NCBI RefSeq assembly: GCF_009712035.1
Contig: NZ_VILB01000001.1
Location: forward strand, 62,001-126,000
From: Anabaena sp. UHCC 0187
GTDB taxonomy: Bacteria > Cyanobacteriota > Cyanobacteriia > Cyanobacteriales > Nostocaceae
DNA: 64,000 nt
Reading direction: 5' to 3'
Shown here piece by piece: positions 52,215 through 61,264 of this stretch (positions are counted from its first letter, which is position 1; every line of letters starts with the position of its first letter). The notes under the pieces are model-generated. The model was not told the DNA's origin and did no database searches. It saw only the letters and a list, made by a program, of their open reading frames with translations. The position numbers and the translations under genes were made by a program.

Positions 52215-53105
52215 ATGAATCAGGGAAAAATCCTACTTGAACCAGGTACATTATGGACAAGTATCAAAAAAACAACGGAACTGGCTTTAAAATCTGGAGC
52301 TTTAAAATCTATCCCCACGGAGTTAGAAATTATTGAAGAAGCAGGAATAAAGTTTATTGTCAGAATTTTAGAAAATATCAACCGCAAAAACGCTGATAAA
52401 GCTAAAAAAGATCAAGAAGCTGCTAAAACTGGTAACGAGTTTAATCCTTTTTTACCTTATGAAGCAGATTTATTTGTCGCTGATATCTCTGATACTCATG
52501 TTTGTATTTTAAATAAGTTCAATGTTGTTGATTATCACTTATTAATTATTACTCGCGCTTTTGAATCACAGGAAAGCTTACTAACTTTACAAGATTTTAC
52601 AGCCATGTGGGCTTGTTTAGGAGAATTTGCAGGATTAGTATTTTATAATGGTGGTAAACTTGCCGGTGCGAGTCAACCACATAAACATTTACAAATTGTC
52701 CCTTTTTCAGAAACAGATATTCCTATTTCAGCACTTTTAACAGCAGCAAAATTAGAAAATGATATTGGGACTATTCCAGAATTTCCCTTTTTACACGCTT
52801 TCACTCCTCTTAATCTGGGAGAAAGTGCCGAAGTAACCTTAAAAAAATATCATACTTTATTGCAAAGTCTGGGAATTAAACCTCTCGAAAATAATATGCA
52901 ATCAGGAGCATATAATCTTTTAATTACGCGAAAATGGATGTTAATTATTCCTCGAAAACAAGAAGAATTTGCAACGATTTCTGTCAACTCATTAGGATTT
53001 GCAGGTGCATTATTAGTAAGAAATCAACAACAAATGCAATTACTCAAAGATATCACCCCAATTAACCTTTTAAGTAATGTTGCTTTTCCTATAGAACAAA
53101 ATTGA
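52215..53105 (+). CDS. ATP adenylyltransferase / Ap4A phosphorylase
   Basis: 296 residues. A HIT-superfamily enzyme with the motif GASQPHKHLQIVPF (HxHxQ catalytic). The N-terminal domain has NEFNPFLPYEADLFVADISD-like segments, and NVVDYHLLIITRAFESQESL follows. It cleaves diadenosine tetraphosphate with phosphate to ATP and ADP. Length is normal for the cyanobacterial/yeast APA type. It precedes the aminotransferase gene by 119 bases of repeat. Confidence 0.9.
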   Translation: MNQGKILLEPGTLWTSIKKTTELALKSGALKSIPTELEIIEEAGIKFIVRILENINRKNADKAKKDQEAAKTGNEFNPFLPYEADLFVADISDTHVCILNKFNVVDYHLLIITRAFESQESLLTLQDFTAMWACLGEFAGLVFYNGGKLAGASQPHKHLQIVPFSETDIPISALLTAAKLENDIGTIPEFPFLHAFTPLNLGESAEVTLKKYHTLLQSLGIKPLENNMQSGAYNLLITRKWMLIIPRKQEEFATISVNSLGFAGALLVRNQQQMQLLKDITPINLLSNVAFPIEQN

Positions 53106-53139
53106 ATCTTAGACTACAATGTGAGTTATTGTATTTACT

Positions 53140-53200
53140 TTGCGCCTTTGCTCCTCTGCGCCTACCCTGCGGGATCTCTAAGAGAGATTGCGCGAAACAA
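53140..53200. repeat. CTCTGCG/GGGATCTCTAAGAGAG repeat block
   Basis: TTTGCGCCTTTGCTCCTCTGCG followed by CCTGCGGGATCTCTAAGAGAGATTGCGCG, a composite of two dispersed repeat types. Confidence 0.65.
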
Positions 53201-53224
53201 AAATAAGAAAAAAGAGGAAAAATC

Positions 53225-54583
53225 ATGGAATCTCTAGATATAAAATGGATTCGTTCCCAGTTTCCCGCACTCACACAAACAATCAACGGAAAACCAGCAA
53301 TTTTCTTTGATGGACCAGGGGGAACACAAGTACCCGGTGGAGTATTAGACGCAATTAGTGATTATTTAGTCAGATCAAATGCTAATGCTCACGGTGCTTT
53401 TGCTACCAGTATGCGAACCGATGCCTTGATTATTTCTGCCAGGGCAGCGATCGCCGACTTCCTAGGATGCGATAATGATGAAGTAGTATTTGGCGCAAAT
53501 ATGACCACCCTCACCTTCTCCGTGAGTCGCGCTATTGGTAGAGAACTACAACCCGGTGATGAAATAATTGTTACAGACTTAGACCATGCTGCCAACATTT
53601 CTCCCTGGTATGCTTTAGAAGAAAAAGGTGTAATTATTCGGACTGTTGATATTAATATCACCGACTGTACACTAGATTTAAACGATTTAGAAAAAAAGAT
53701 AAATTCCCGCACTAAATTAGTAGCAGTTACCTACGCTTCCAACGCCGTTGGCACAATTAATGATATCGCTAAAATAGTCAAACTTGCCCACAATTTCGGG
53801 GCTTTAGTATATGTTGATGCTGTCCATTATGCTCCCCATGCACCAATAAATGTCCATCATTTAGACTGTGATTTTCTCGCCTGTTCCGCTTACAAATTTT
53901 TCGCACCTCATGTGGGAATTCTCTACGGAAAAAGAGAACATTTAACCAAATTTTCCCCCTATAAAGTCAAACCAGCATCAGAAGAAGTTCCTTCCAGATG
54001 GGAAACAGGAACATTAAATCATGAAGGTTTAGCCGGATTAGTAGCCGCAATTAATTATTTAACAAAATTAGGTTGTCATGTTTCCCCAACCTTAGATAAC
54101 GAACTACTTTCCTCCTTAATAGAAGCCGACAGAGAAGGCTTAACCACCTTCCATTGTCCTAGATTTTTGACCGAAATAGAACAACCAAATCATGAATTAG
54201 CATCAGCTTATCATAGCCGTCGAGCCGCATTATTATCAGCAATGTCAGCCATTCAACAATATGAAAGAGAATTAAGTAAAAAATTGATTTCAGGATTATT
54301 AAAAATCCCCGGTTTAACCCTCTATGGAATTACCGAACCCAGCGAATTTACATCGCGCACACCAACAGTATCCATTCGCATAGAAGGAAAAACACCCGCA
54401 ACCATCGCCAAAATATTAGGAGAACAAGGAATATTTGCTTGGTACGGCAACTTCTATGCAACTAACCTCACAGAAAAACTAGACGTAGAAACATCAGGCG
54501 GCCTATTACGAATCGGACTAGCCCATTACAACACAGCCGCAGAAATTGATCAACTTCTGCAAACCTTAAATGAAATCGTCTAA
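53225..54583 (+). CDS. Cysteine desulfurase-like class V aminotransferase
   Basis: 452 residues, PLP-dependent. FFDGPGGTQVPGGVLDAISD starts the fold. LVYVDAVHYAPHAPINVHHL carries the cofactor Asp and His. FLACSAYKFFAPHVGILYGK carries the Schiff-base Lys. SRWETGTLNHEGLAGLVAAI is also present. It falls in the TIGR01976-like SufS-related group, whose true substrate is uncertain. A Cys-containing active loop of canonical desulfurases is not evident. Confidence 0.87.
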   Translation: MESLDIKWIRSQFPALTQTINGKPAIFFDGPGGTQVPGGVLDAISDYLVRSNANAHGAFATSMRTDALIISARAAIADFLGCDNDEVVFGANMTTLTFSVSRAIGRELQPGDEIIVTDLDHAANISPWYALEEKGVIIRTVDINITDCTLDLNDLEKKINSRTKLVAVTYASNAVGTINDIAKIVKLAHNFGALVYVDAVHYAPHAPINVHHLDCDFLACSAYKFFAPHVGILYGKREHLTKFSPYKVKPASEEVPSRWETGTLNHEGLAGLVAAINYLTKLGCHVSPTLDNELLSSLIEADREGLTTFHCPRFLTEIEQPNHELASAYHSRRAALLSAMSAIQQYERELSKKLISGLLKIPGLTLYGITEPSEFTSRTPTVSIRIEGKTPATIAKILGEQGIFAWYGNFYATNLTEKLDVETSGGLLRIGLAHYNTAAEIDQLLQTLNEIV

Positions 54584-54611
54584 AACCTGCAAATTACAGC
54601 CATTCTCATGT

Positions 54612-54650
54612 ATCTCCTTCTCCGTGCCTCTGCGCCTCTGCGTGAGATAA
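54612..54650. repeat. CTCTGCG-type repeat
   Basis: CCGTGCCTCTGCGCCTCTGCGTGAG lies between the convergent aminotransferase and relA/spoT genes. Confidence 0.8.
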
Positions 54651-54678
54651 AAAATATGAAAATAGCTGTAACACCCAA

Positions 54679-56952
54679 CTAACCGCAGTCCTCAGCCTCA
54701 CAAACCCGACGAATATTGAGAATATCACTCATTTTCTTGAGTTGCACAAATAAATGTTCCAACTGAGAACAATCGCGGACATCAATACCCAAATCCATCA
54801 ATGCAGGTTGTCCCAGAGAAGTTTTTACTTGAGCATGACGGACATTAATACCCTGGTCGCTTAATCGTGACAATACATCTTTCAGTACCCCCACTCTATC
54901 TAATGCCTCAATTTGTAAATTAATAGGATAAGTATGAGGACGACCACGGTTTTCCATAGCTGAGTTCCAACGCACTGGGACTAAACGCTCATACTCAACA
55001 GGATCTACATTGTGACACCCTTGGCGATGGATAGATATTCCTCTTCCCCGTGTCACTACACCCACAATTGGTTCACCGGGAATGGGGGTACAACAGCCAG
55101 CGATATGATGCACTAAACCCTCCATACCAATAATTGGGGAATCACTAGCACGGGAACTTGTAGTTAACATATCCCGTGAAGTTTTGGGCGTTGGTTCTTT
55201 GGGGATAAATGGAACAACGTCACTAACGGGTTGTCTAGCTTTGACGACTTCCCGCCACCGGTTCAGTGCTAAGTTTGAGGTAATTTCCCCATAACCCAAA
55301 CCGGCGAGTAAATCTTCTACACTGTGATAATTACATTTTTCCGCCACAGTCTGCATAGCGTCTGATTTGAGCAAACTCTCAAAACCAGTTTTCCCCAATT
55401 CCTTTTCTAATAAATCCCGCCCTCTGGCGATATTCTCTTCTCGGCGCGATCGCTTGTACCACTGTTTAATTCTATACTTCGCAGCCGAAGTGCTAACAAA
55501 ATTTAACCAATCTAAACTAGGATGACAATTCTTTTGGGTAATAATATCCACAATATCGCCATTATGTAATCGCGTTGACAAAGGCACAATTCGCCCATTT
55601 ACCCGCGCCCCTGCACAGTGGTTTCCGACTTCTGTATGAATCCGATAGGCAAAATCTATACTTGTAGAACCAGGACTTAAAGGAACAACATCCCCCTTTG
55701 GGGTGAAGACATAAACATCATCTTCAAATAGATTATCCTTAACACTATCTAAGTATTCCTGAGCATCCTTTAAATCACTTTGCCAATCTAGCAACTGCCG
55801 TAACCAAGTAAACTTTTCATCAGTGCTGGTTACAGGAGTATTTTCAGAACCACCGGTTTCTTTATACTTCCAATGGGCAGCAATACCATATTCCGCGATA
55901 TGGTGCATTTCCAAAGTCCGAATTTGCACTTCCAACGGGCGGCCAGTCAAGCCAATTACTCCCGTATGCAAGGACTGATAATGGTTTGGTTTAGGCAAGC
56001 CAATGTAATCTTTAAATCTACCAGGGATGGGACGAAAAGAATCATGAACTACTGCTAAAGCTCGATAACATTCTTCATTGGTTTGCACAATAATTCTCAG
56101 CGCCGCCAAATCGTAAATTTCATGGAATTCCTTTTGCTGCCGCTGCATTTTTTGATAAATGCTATAAAGGTGTTTAGGACGACCGCTAATTTCTAAACAA
56201 TTAATCCCCGCTTTGAGTAACTGACGGCGCAAAGTATCCGTAGCCTTGAGTAATTTTTCTTGCCGTGCCGTGCGTTTTTCCGCGACACATTGCTGAGTTT
56301 CTCGATAGGCCTCTGGTTCTAAATACTTAAATGCTAAATCTTCTAATTCCCATTTAATCTGCCAAATCCCTAAGCGATTGGCTAAAGGTGCAAAAATATC
56401 TCGTGTTTCCTGGGCGCTGCGTTGACGACTAGCTTCTGACATATATTGGAGGGTTCGCATATTATGCAAACGGTCTGCCAGTTTCACCACAATTACTCGA
56501 ATATCCTGTGCCATGGCCAAAAACATTCGCCGGAAATTTTCCGCCTGACTTTCGGTTTTGCTAGTAAAATTAATTTTCGACAGCTTGGTAACACCTTCTA
56601 CCAGTAGCCGCACTTCTGGTCCAAACCGTGCCTCTATATCTTCACTTGTAACTTCTGTATCTTCCACTACATCATGAAGCAACCCGGCTGCTATCATAGC
56701 CGGACTACCACCTAATTCACGGAGTATTTCAGCTACAGCAACAGGATGGGCAATATACGGTTCTCCTGATTTCCGAATTTGACCCCCATGTAGTTCGTAT
56801 GCAAACTGAAAAGCCCGACAAATTAAGGCATTACCGTTATACGTTCGGTCTTCTTCCTCCGTAAGTATCGGTGCTGGTGGTGCAATTAAACATTTGTTAA
56901 GCCAGTCTGGGAGAACAACATCAGCAGGGGGTTTGACAGCTACACTACTCAT
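54679..56952 (-). CDS. relA: Bifunctional (p)ppGpp synthetase/hydrolase
   Basis: 757 residues. HD hydrolase (~50-200) with HGGQIRKSGEPYIAHPVAVA and LLHDVVEDTEV, then VVKLADRLHNMRTL. Synthetase domain has RFKDYIGLPKPNHYQSLHTG. TGS domain (~410-475) has VYVFTPKGDVVPLSPGSTSI. A zinc-finger domain has HIAGCCTPIPGEPIVGVVTRGRG. C-terminal ACT starts near 685 (INLQIEALDRVGVLKDVLSR). Both catalytic centres look intact, so this is a Rel-type enzyme controlling the stringent response. Convergent with the class V aminotransferase gene. Confidence 0.95.
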   Translation of the reverse strand: MSSVAVKPPADVVLPDWLNKCLIAPPAPILTEEEDRTYNGNALICRAFQFAYELHGGQIRKSGEPYIAHPVAVAEILRELGGSPAMIAAGLLHDVVEDTEVTSEDIEARFGPEVRLLVEGVTKLSKINFTSKTESQAENFRRMFLAMAQDIRVIVVKLADRLHNMRTLQYMSEASRQRSAQETRDIFAPLANRLGIWQIKWELEDLAFKYLEPEAYRETQQCVAEKRTARQEKLLKATDTLRRQLLKAGINCLEISGRPKHLYSIYQKMQRQQKEFHEIYDLAALRIIVQTNEECYRALAVVHDSFRPIPGRFKDYIGLPKPNHYQSLHTGVIGLTGRPLEVQIRTLEMHHIAEYGIAAHWKYKETGGSENTPVTSTDEKFTWLRQLLDWQSDLKDAQEYLDSVKDNLFEDDVYVFTPKGDVVPLSPGSTSIDFAYRIHTEVGNHCAGARVNGRIVPLSTRLHNGDIVDIITQKNCHPSLDWLNFVSTSAAKYRIKQWYKRSRREENIARGRDLLEKELGKTGFESLLKSDAMQTVAEKCNYHSVEDLLAGLGYGEITSNLALNRWREVVKARQPVSDVVPFIPKEPTPKTSRDMLTTSSRASDSPIIGMEGLVHHIAGCCTPIPGEPIVGVVTRGRGISIHRQGCHNVDPVEYERLVPVRWNSAMENRGRPHTYPINLQIEALDRVGVLKDVLSRLSDQGINVRHAQVKTSLGQPALMDLGIDVRDCSQLEHLFVQLKKMSDILNIRRVCEAEDCG

Positions 56953-57237
56953 AAAATAAAAAAGGTAACTTGTGGATAGGTTAAAAGAAAAGCAAAATTT
57001 ACAGCACGCCTATAAAATAGATGCTGTTGCTTAGAGACAAGGTTGGAGAGATGATGCCCTAATTGCTTGTAGTCATCATCCATTGCAGGTTTCGTTCAAA
57101 CATAATAAAAAACCTATTGACGGCAAATCAAGCCTCAAAGTAAGATTTTGAGACTTGTGATTTTGAACAGGAACAATGGAAAGTTTGGGGATATAAGAAA
57201 ATTTTCTTGACATTAATACTATCTTAACTAGCAACAG

Positions 57238-57585
57238 ATGTCTTTTAATTGTGATAAATATCAGGAATTGGCAACATTTCTAGATGAGTTTCGAGCTAAT
57301 GTAACGGCAGGTAAACTTAATTTACAGGAATTAAAGCAGAATTTAGCCCAGTTGCAGGAATTTTTTGTCCAGCAAATTGTCCCTTTGGTTGATGCTAATT
57401 CGCGGGAACAATCCTACAAAACCGAAATAAATAAGCAGTTGCGACTATTGGAAGTAGATATGATGTTTCTCCAAGGTGCAAAGCAATTAACAACATTACA
57501 AGCTAGGTTGAAAACTATTGAGGAGCGTATTGATACTTTAATTAGATATTGTCAAGCTATTATTCAGCCAGAAGAGAAGGAATAA
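57238..57585 (+). CDS. patD: PatD-like heterocyst frequency control protein
   Basis: A 115-residue, fully helical soluble protein: MSFNCDKYQELATFLDEFRANV, then QEFFVQQIVPL and QLRLLEVDMMFLQGAKQLTT. Size, start and the RLLEVDMMFLQGA block are what I associate with PatD, which in Anabaena affects heterocyst frequency and interacts with FtsZ. I cannot align it here, so the name is tentative. The alternative is a generic coiled-coil hypothetical. It is divergent from relA, with a 285-base gap that holds no gene. Confidence 0.5.
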   Translation: MSFNCDKYQELATFLDEFRANVTAGKLNLQELKQNLAQLQEFFVQQIVPLVDANSREQSYKTEINKQLRLLEVDMMFLQGAKQLTTLQARLKTIEERIDTLIRYCQAIIQPEEKE

Positions 57586-57597
57586 TAGATGATTTTT

Positions 57598-57626
57598 TTC
57601 ACGCAGAGACGCAGAGGCGCAAAGAA
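57598..57626. repeat. CGCAGAGACGCAGAGG repeat
   Basis: TCACGCAGAGACGCAGAGGCG directly behind the PatD-like gene. Confidence 0.75.
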
Positions 57627-57786
57627 GAGCGCGGAAGGTATTGTTTTTACAACATATTTATAAACCTCATTTATACGATTTGTCACAATTAAATTTACTT
57701 ATTTGATAAATTTACAGAGGTAGGTGGTAAAAAATATGTTATGTTAAACATTTAGAACAAATGTCTATTGATATTATTGGAATTTT

Positions 57787-58218
57787 ATGGACACCATATT
57801 TATCCTATTGAAGGAAGGAATATACTTATTTCAAGAAGCACATAAATCTAAATTGAATCCTACTGGTTTAGAAGGGAATATTTTACTATTTTTTAGAGAT
57901 TTAAAAAAATCAATAGATACAAAGAATTTAGATAGACTAAATGAATTAATATCTGATAGATATTATAGTGAATCTTACCCTCAAACTGATAAGAATCAAC
58001 TAATATTCTATTTTGAATCTGTTTTCAAATCTTTACTATTTTTGACTAGTCCTTCTTTAGAGGTAGAAATTTGTAAGATTCCAGAATTTAGGAGTCAAGA
58101 ACAAATCTTTTTAGTTATTAGACCTATTTTAAATGTTCATTTATTAGGAATAATAAATTTATCTTCCCAAGGTTTTGGGACAGAAAAAATGATGGGTGTA
58201 ATTTTTAGAGAAAAATAA
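57787..58218 (+). CDS. Hypothetical protein
   Basis: A 143-residue Asn/Lys/Ile-rich soluble protein: IFILLKEGIYLFQEAHKSKL, then FFRDLKKSIDTKNLDRLNEL and NVHLLGIINLSSQGFGTEKM. No recognised domain. Codon use is strongly AT-rich and the gene is isolated. The frame is long enough, and has enough ordered helix/strand alternation, to be real, but confidence is moderate. Confidence 0.6.
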   Translation: MDTIFILLKEGIYLFQEAHKSKLNPTGLEGNILLFFRDLKKSIDTKNLDRLNELISDRYYSESYPQTDKNQLIFYFESVFKSLLFLTSPSLEVEICKIPEFRSQEQIFLVIRPILNVHLLGIINLSSQGFGTEKMMGVIFREK

Positions 58219-58354
58219 AAATTCAGGATTATTTACTATTATCAATATGGAAGATATTGACTTTATTGAAGCTAAATAATATACTAACATATTAGCAATG
58301 CTAATTCATCAATATATTGGATTTTTGCACTATTTATACCACACTCTTGATTTC

Positions 58355-58385
58355 TCTCTGTGACTCTGCGCCTCTGCGTGAGATA
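58355..58385. repeat. CTCTGCG-type repeat
   Basis: CTGTGACTCTGCGCCTCTGCGTGAG in the 261-base gap before the next gene. Confidence 0.8.
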
Positions 58386-58479
58386 AAAAAGTGAAGTCAA
58401 CTAAAAATGCTCTAAAATAAACAAGTAACCAGAAAATGGTAAATTAATTTCAGTTGTAACTATTCTGAATCCTGTTTAT

Positions 58480-59727
58480 ATGTTTACTCGAATTCGTCGT
58501 CTTTTAAATCAGTTTTTTAATAACTCTCGGACAGTTAACAACGAACCACTCAACAAAGTGAGTTTAGTTGTCATTATTTTAGTTGATATTTTCATTTTAA
58601 TTAACGTTTTTACAGGTTTAAATAATATTAGTGAATGGCATCTTAGCCCAAATCAAGCTTATCCATGTTATTCAGAATGGAACAATTACAAAACACAAAC
58701 TACCAAAAATAAAGATTATGAATTTTTGAGAAGTTCATTACCTTATGGTAGCAATGAGCAAAGAATTCGGCAAAGATATCAAGATGCAGAAGTTGGACAT
58801 TTAGGTAAGGTTTCAGAAATATGTTTGAACTATGGTGAATCTAAAGATAAACTGAATAATCCTCAAAATCAGAATATTCTCACCACGATAAATCAGACTC
58901 AAGATAAAATTAGTCGTCTTGAACAAGCAAATGCTACCATTCGTCAACAATATGATTCCACACTATTAGAAAAAATTGCTGGCCAGTCTTCAGGTAATTC
59001 CATTAATCAAGTTCGCGCAGAAAAAGCTAAACAGGAATTAGCACAAAATAGCGAGAAGATTTCCACATTGAAACAGGAAATTACTAATCTGCAAAATCAA
59101 CTGCTGACAAAGCCTGAAAGTATTAATTTTCTGTCTTTTCTCAAAGATGAAACTAAATTTAATGAAGTTGAAAAAGGCTATAAAGACGCATCATTTTGGT
59201 ATCCTAGTATTCAATTAGTATTTCAGGCTATCTTTTTATTACCGCTCATTCTCATTGCCTTATTAGTGAATAACTTTAGCCAACGTAAAGGATATGGACT
59301 AATAGCATTAATTAGTTGGCATTTGCTAGTTATATTTTTAATTCCGTTAATTCTGAAAATATTTCAATTTCTGCAAATTGGTATCATATTTCAATTCTTC
59401 TTTAATATCATTAGTTCCCTGTTTGGTGGATTAATTTTCCTAATTAGTTACGCTTATATTTTGCTAATTCCTTTAGTGGGTTTTGGCATGATTAAATTCT
59501 TCCAAATCGTTGTATTTAATCCTAAAGTTCAAGCAGTTAGCAGAATCCAAAAATCACGCTGTATTCGGTGTGCCAAAAAAATTCGTCCTCAAGATAGCCA
59601 CTGTCCCCACTGCGGTTATTATCAATATGTTGAATGCCATAACTGTCATAATTTGACTTATAAAGAATTACCTTATTGTCATCATTGTGGTGCTGATCAA
59701 AATTCTGCTACCGCAGGGCAAAATTAA
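58480..59727 (+). CDS. Membrane protein with C-terminal double zinc ribbon
   Basis: 415 residues. One N-terminal helix (~28-46) precedes an extracytoplasmic domain with a long coiled coil ([18 protein letters not shown]..., ~135-205). Three membrane helices follow (~225-335). A cytoplasmic tail carries two zinc ribbons: [20 protein letters not shown] and [20 protein letters not shown]. This layout resembles hypothetical membrane proteins of Nostocales; no function is known. The zinc ribbons could bind RNA or partner proteins. Confidence 0.78.
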   Translation: MFTRIRRLLNQFFNNSRTVNNEPLNKVSLVVIILVDIFILINVFTGLNNISEWHLSPNQAYPCYSEWNNYKTQTTKNKDYEFLRSSLPYGSNEQRIRQRYQDAEVGHLGKVSEICLNYGESKDKLNNPQNQNILTTINQTQDKISRLEQANATIRQQYDSTLLEKIAGQSSGNSINQVRAEKAKQELAQNSEKISTLKQEITNLQNQLLTKPESINFLSFLKDETKFNEVEKGYKDASFWYPSIQLVFQAIFLLPLILIALLVNNFSQRKGYGLIALISWHLLVIFLIPLILKIFQFLQIGIIFQFFFNIISSLFGGLIFLISYAYILLIPLVGFGMIKFFQIVVFNPKVQAVSRIQKSRCIRCAKKIRPQDSHCPHCGYYQYVECHNCHNLTYKELPYCHHCGADQNSATAGQN

Positions 59728-59875
59728 CAATTCAAGAAACTTAGAATATAGGGGTGCAAAGCCTGCACCCAGTCAGAATTATAAGAAACTTAGCAAAATT
59801 AAACTTATCAACATATTTTTACGCCTATTGATTAGATATCATTGGATTATTGATTTAAATCTAGGCAGACAATTT

Positions 59876-60205
59876 ATGTCATCAATTACCAATGTCACTG
59901 AAGCCACATTTAAGCAAGAAGTATTAGAAAGTCAAACTCCTGTTTTAGTTGATTTTTGGGCCCCTTGGTGTGGGCCTTGTAAAATGCTGACTCCTGTAGT
60001 TGAAGAAGTAGCCACCGAATACGAGGGAAAGGTAAAAGTGGTGAAACTGAATACTGATCAAAATCCTACCGTTGCTAGTCATTATGGGATTCGCAGCATT
60101 CCTACTTTGATGGTATTTAAAGGGGGACGACAAATCAAAACAGTTGTTGGTGCTGTTCCTAAAACTACATTATCTGCTACTTTAGATAAGTATGTTTCCC
60201 CATAG
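59876..60205 (+). CDS. trxA: Thioredoxin
   Basis: 109 residues from ATG 59876 ([14 protein letters not shown]). The upstream extension overlaps the preceding gene and is not conserved. The active site [20 protein letters not shown] (WCGPCK), cis-Pro loop [14 protein letters not shown] and C-terminal helix are intact. This is an m-type thioredoxin, cytoplasmic disulphide reductant for Calvin-cycle and other enzymes. Confidence 0.94.
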   Translation: MSSITNVTEATFKQEVLESQTPVLVDFWAPWCGPCKMLTPVVEEVATEYEGKVKVVKLNTDQNPTVASHYGIRSIPTLMVFKGGRQIKTVVGAVPKTTLSATLDKYVSP

Positions 60206-60353
60206 CCATAGTGAATAAAGATAGGGAATTTCTGTTATAAATGTCTCTATTAGAGATGGAAACACTGAATCCCACATTCAGCAGGTAAAACCAGAAAAAA
60301 GGTATTTTAGTCTAAATGGACTGAAGGTAGCTAAAGCGAAAACAGAACTACAA

Positions 60354-61047
60354 GTGGATGTTAAAGACATTGACCATTTAGGGATAATTGCGGGAATTAT
60401 AGATGAAATAGGGATTGTGAAGATAATAGATCAAGAAATAGGGACTCATGCACAAGAGAAAGTTAGCGCTGGACTTGTAGTTAAAGCGATGATAATCAAC
60501 TGTATGGGATTTGTAACCGCACCATTGTACTTATTTAGTCAATTTTTCGTAGGGAAAGCCACAGAACATCTAATAGGTGTGGGAGTAGAAGCTGAACATC
60601 TCAACGATAGTAGATTAGGACGAGTATTAGATCAATTATACGAATATGGTGTTAGCCTCTTATTCTTAAAAATAGCCTGTGTAATGGCAAAATGTTTTGG
60701 AATTAAAATATCAAATGCTCATATTGATGGTACGAGTTTATCAGTTCATGGAAAATATCTGAAGTCAGTTGAAGGAGAACAAAGTTCTGCGGAAGATGCG
60801 GAAGATATACTCTCATTGGAAGAAGAATTAGAACCAGTAGCAATAAACATAAATCATGGTTACTCCCGTGACCATAGGCCAGACCTGAAACAATTTACAT
60901 TAAGTTTATCAAAGCGAATTGAGCAGTCCTTAACATTAAAAATAAAAAAATCTAAAAAGCTTACATAATAAAGAGTTTGCTTGTGAAGTGGATGCTTTAA
61001 TTGCCGCAGAAGATTTTGAGAAAATCCTAACTTGTCACCGATATTAT
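60354..61047 (+). pseudogene. Decayed IS1634/DUF4277-type transposase
   Basis: A GTG-initiated frame encodes the DUF4277 N terminus DIDHLGIIAGIIDEIGIVKI, LNDSRLGRVLDQLYEYGVSL and the first catalytic Asp segment NAHIDGTSLSVHGKYL. At DHRPDLKQFTLSL it jumps to low-complexity basic sequence and stops (60968). A later frame continues with FACEVDALIAAEDFEKILTC, a C-terminal motif of the same family. The central DDE region is deleted, so the element is inactive. Terminal inverted repeats were not identified. Confidence 0.8.
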
Positions 61048-61122
61048 GAGGTACATGAACCCCACCTCCAACCCCCTCATCGCTTGCGGGGAGGGGGCTA
61101 TGATGCACCTCATATAATTGGA
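61034..61122. repeat. Palindromic interspersed element (CTTGCGGGGAGGGGG core)
   Basis: Outer arms ATTATGAGGT/ACCTCATATAAT and inner arms CCCCCTC/GAGGGGG surround ATCGCTTGCGGG. This is the common cyanobacterial palindromic repeat with the accompanying CCCACCTCCAACCCC block. It lies at the end of the decayed transposase. Confidence 0.75.
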
Positions 61123-61248
61123 AACCGCTGTATATCAAGAGTTTGAAGGTCAAAATAGTTTAGATTCGTTTCCCCTGTTTTGATCACCCCCATAATTTGC
61201 TAAACTCCAAATTTAGAAAAGCAAATAAAAATCTCAGCAGCAGGTATT

Positions 61249-61256
61249 GGGGGAGG
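61249..61256 (+). promoter_or_regulatory. Ribosome binding site GGGGGAGG
   Basis: The strong Shine-Dalgarno sits 8 bases before GTG 61265. It fixes that start rather than the TTG at 61247. Confidence 0.6.
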
Positions 61257-61264
61257 TTGGCAAA

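Noticed and set aside
56953-57237. Riboswitch or leader between relA and the PatD-like gene
   Set aside because: Only weak inverted repeats (GATGATG/CATCATC; CTCAAA/TTTGAG) and a lone TTGACA without a properly spaced -10 box; no recognisable aptamer core.
59687-59875. N-terminal extension of thioredoxin (63 residues)
   Set aside because: It overlaps the preceding zinc-ribbon gene, has no conserved features, and ATG 59876 gives the standard 109-residue protein.
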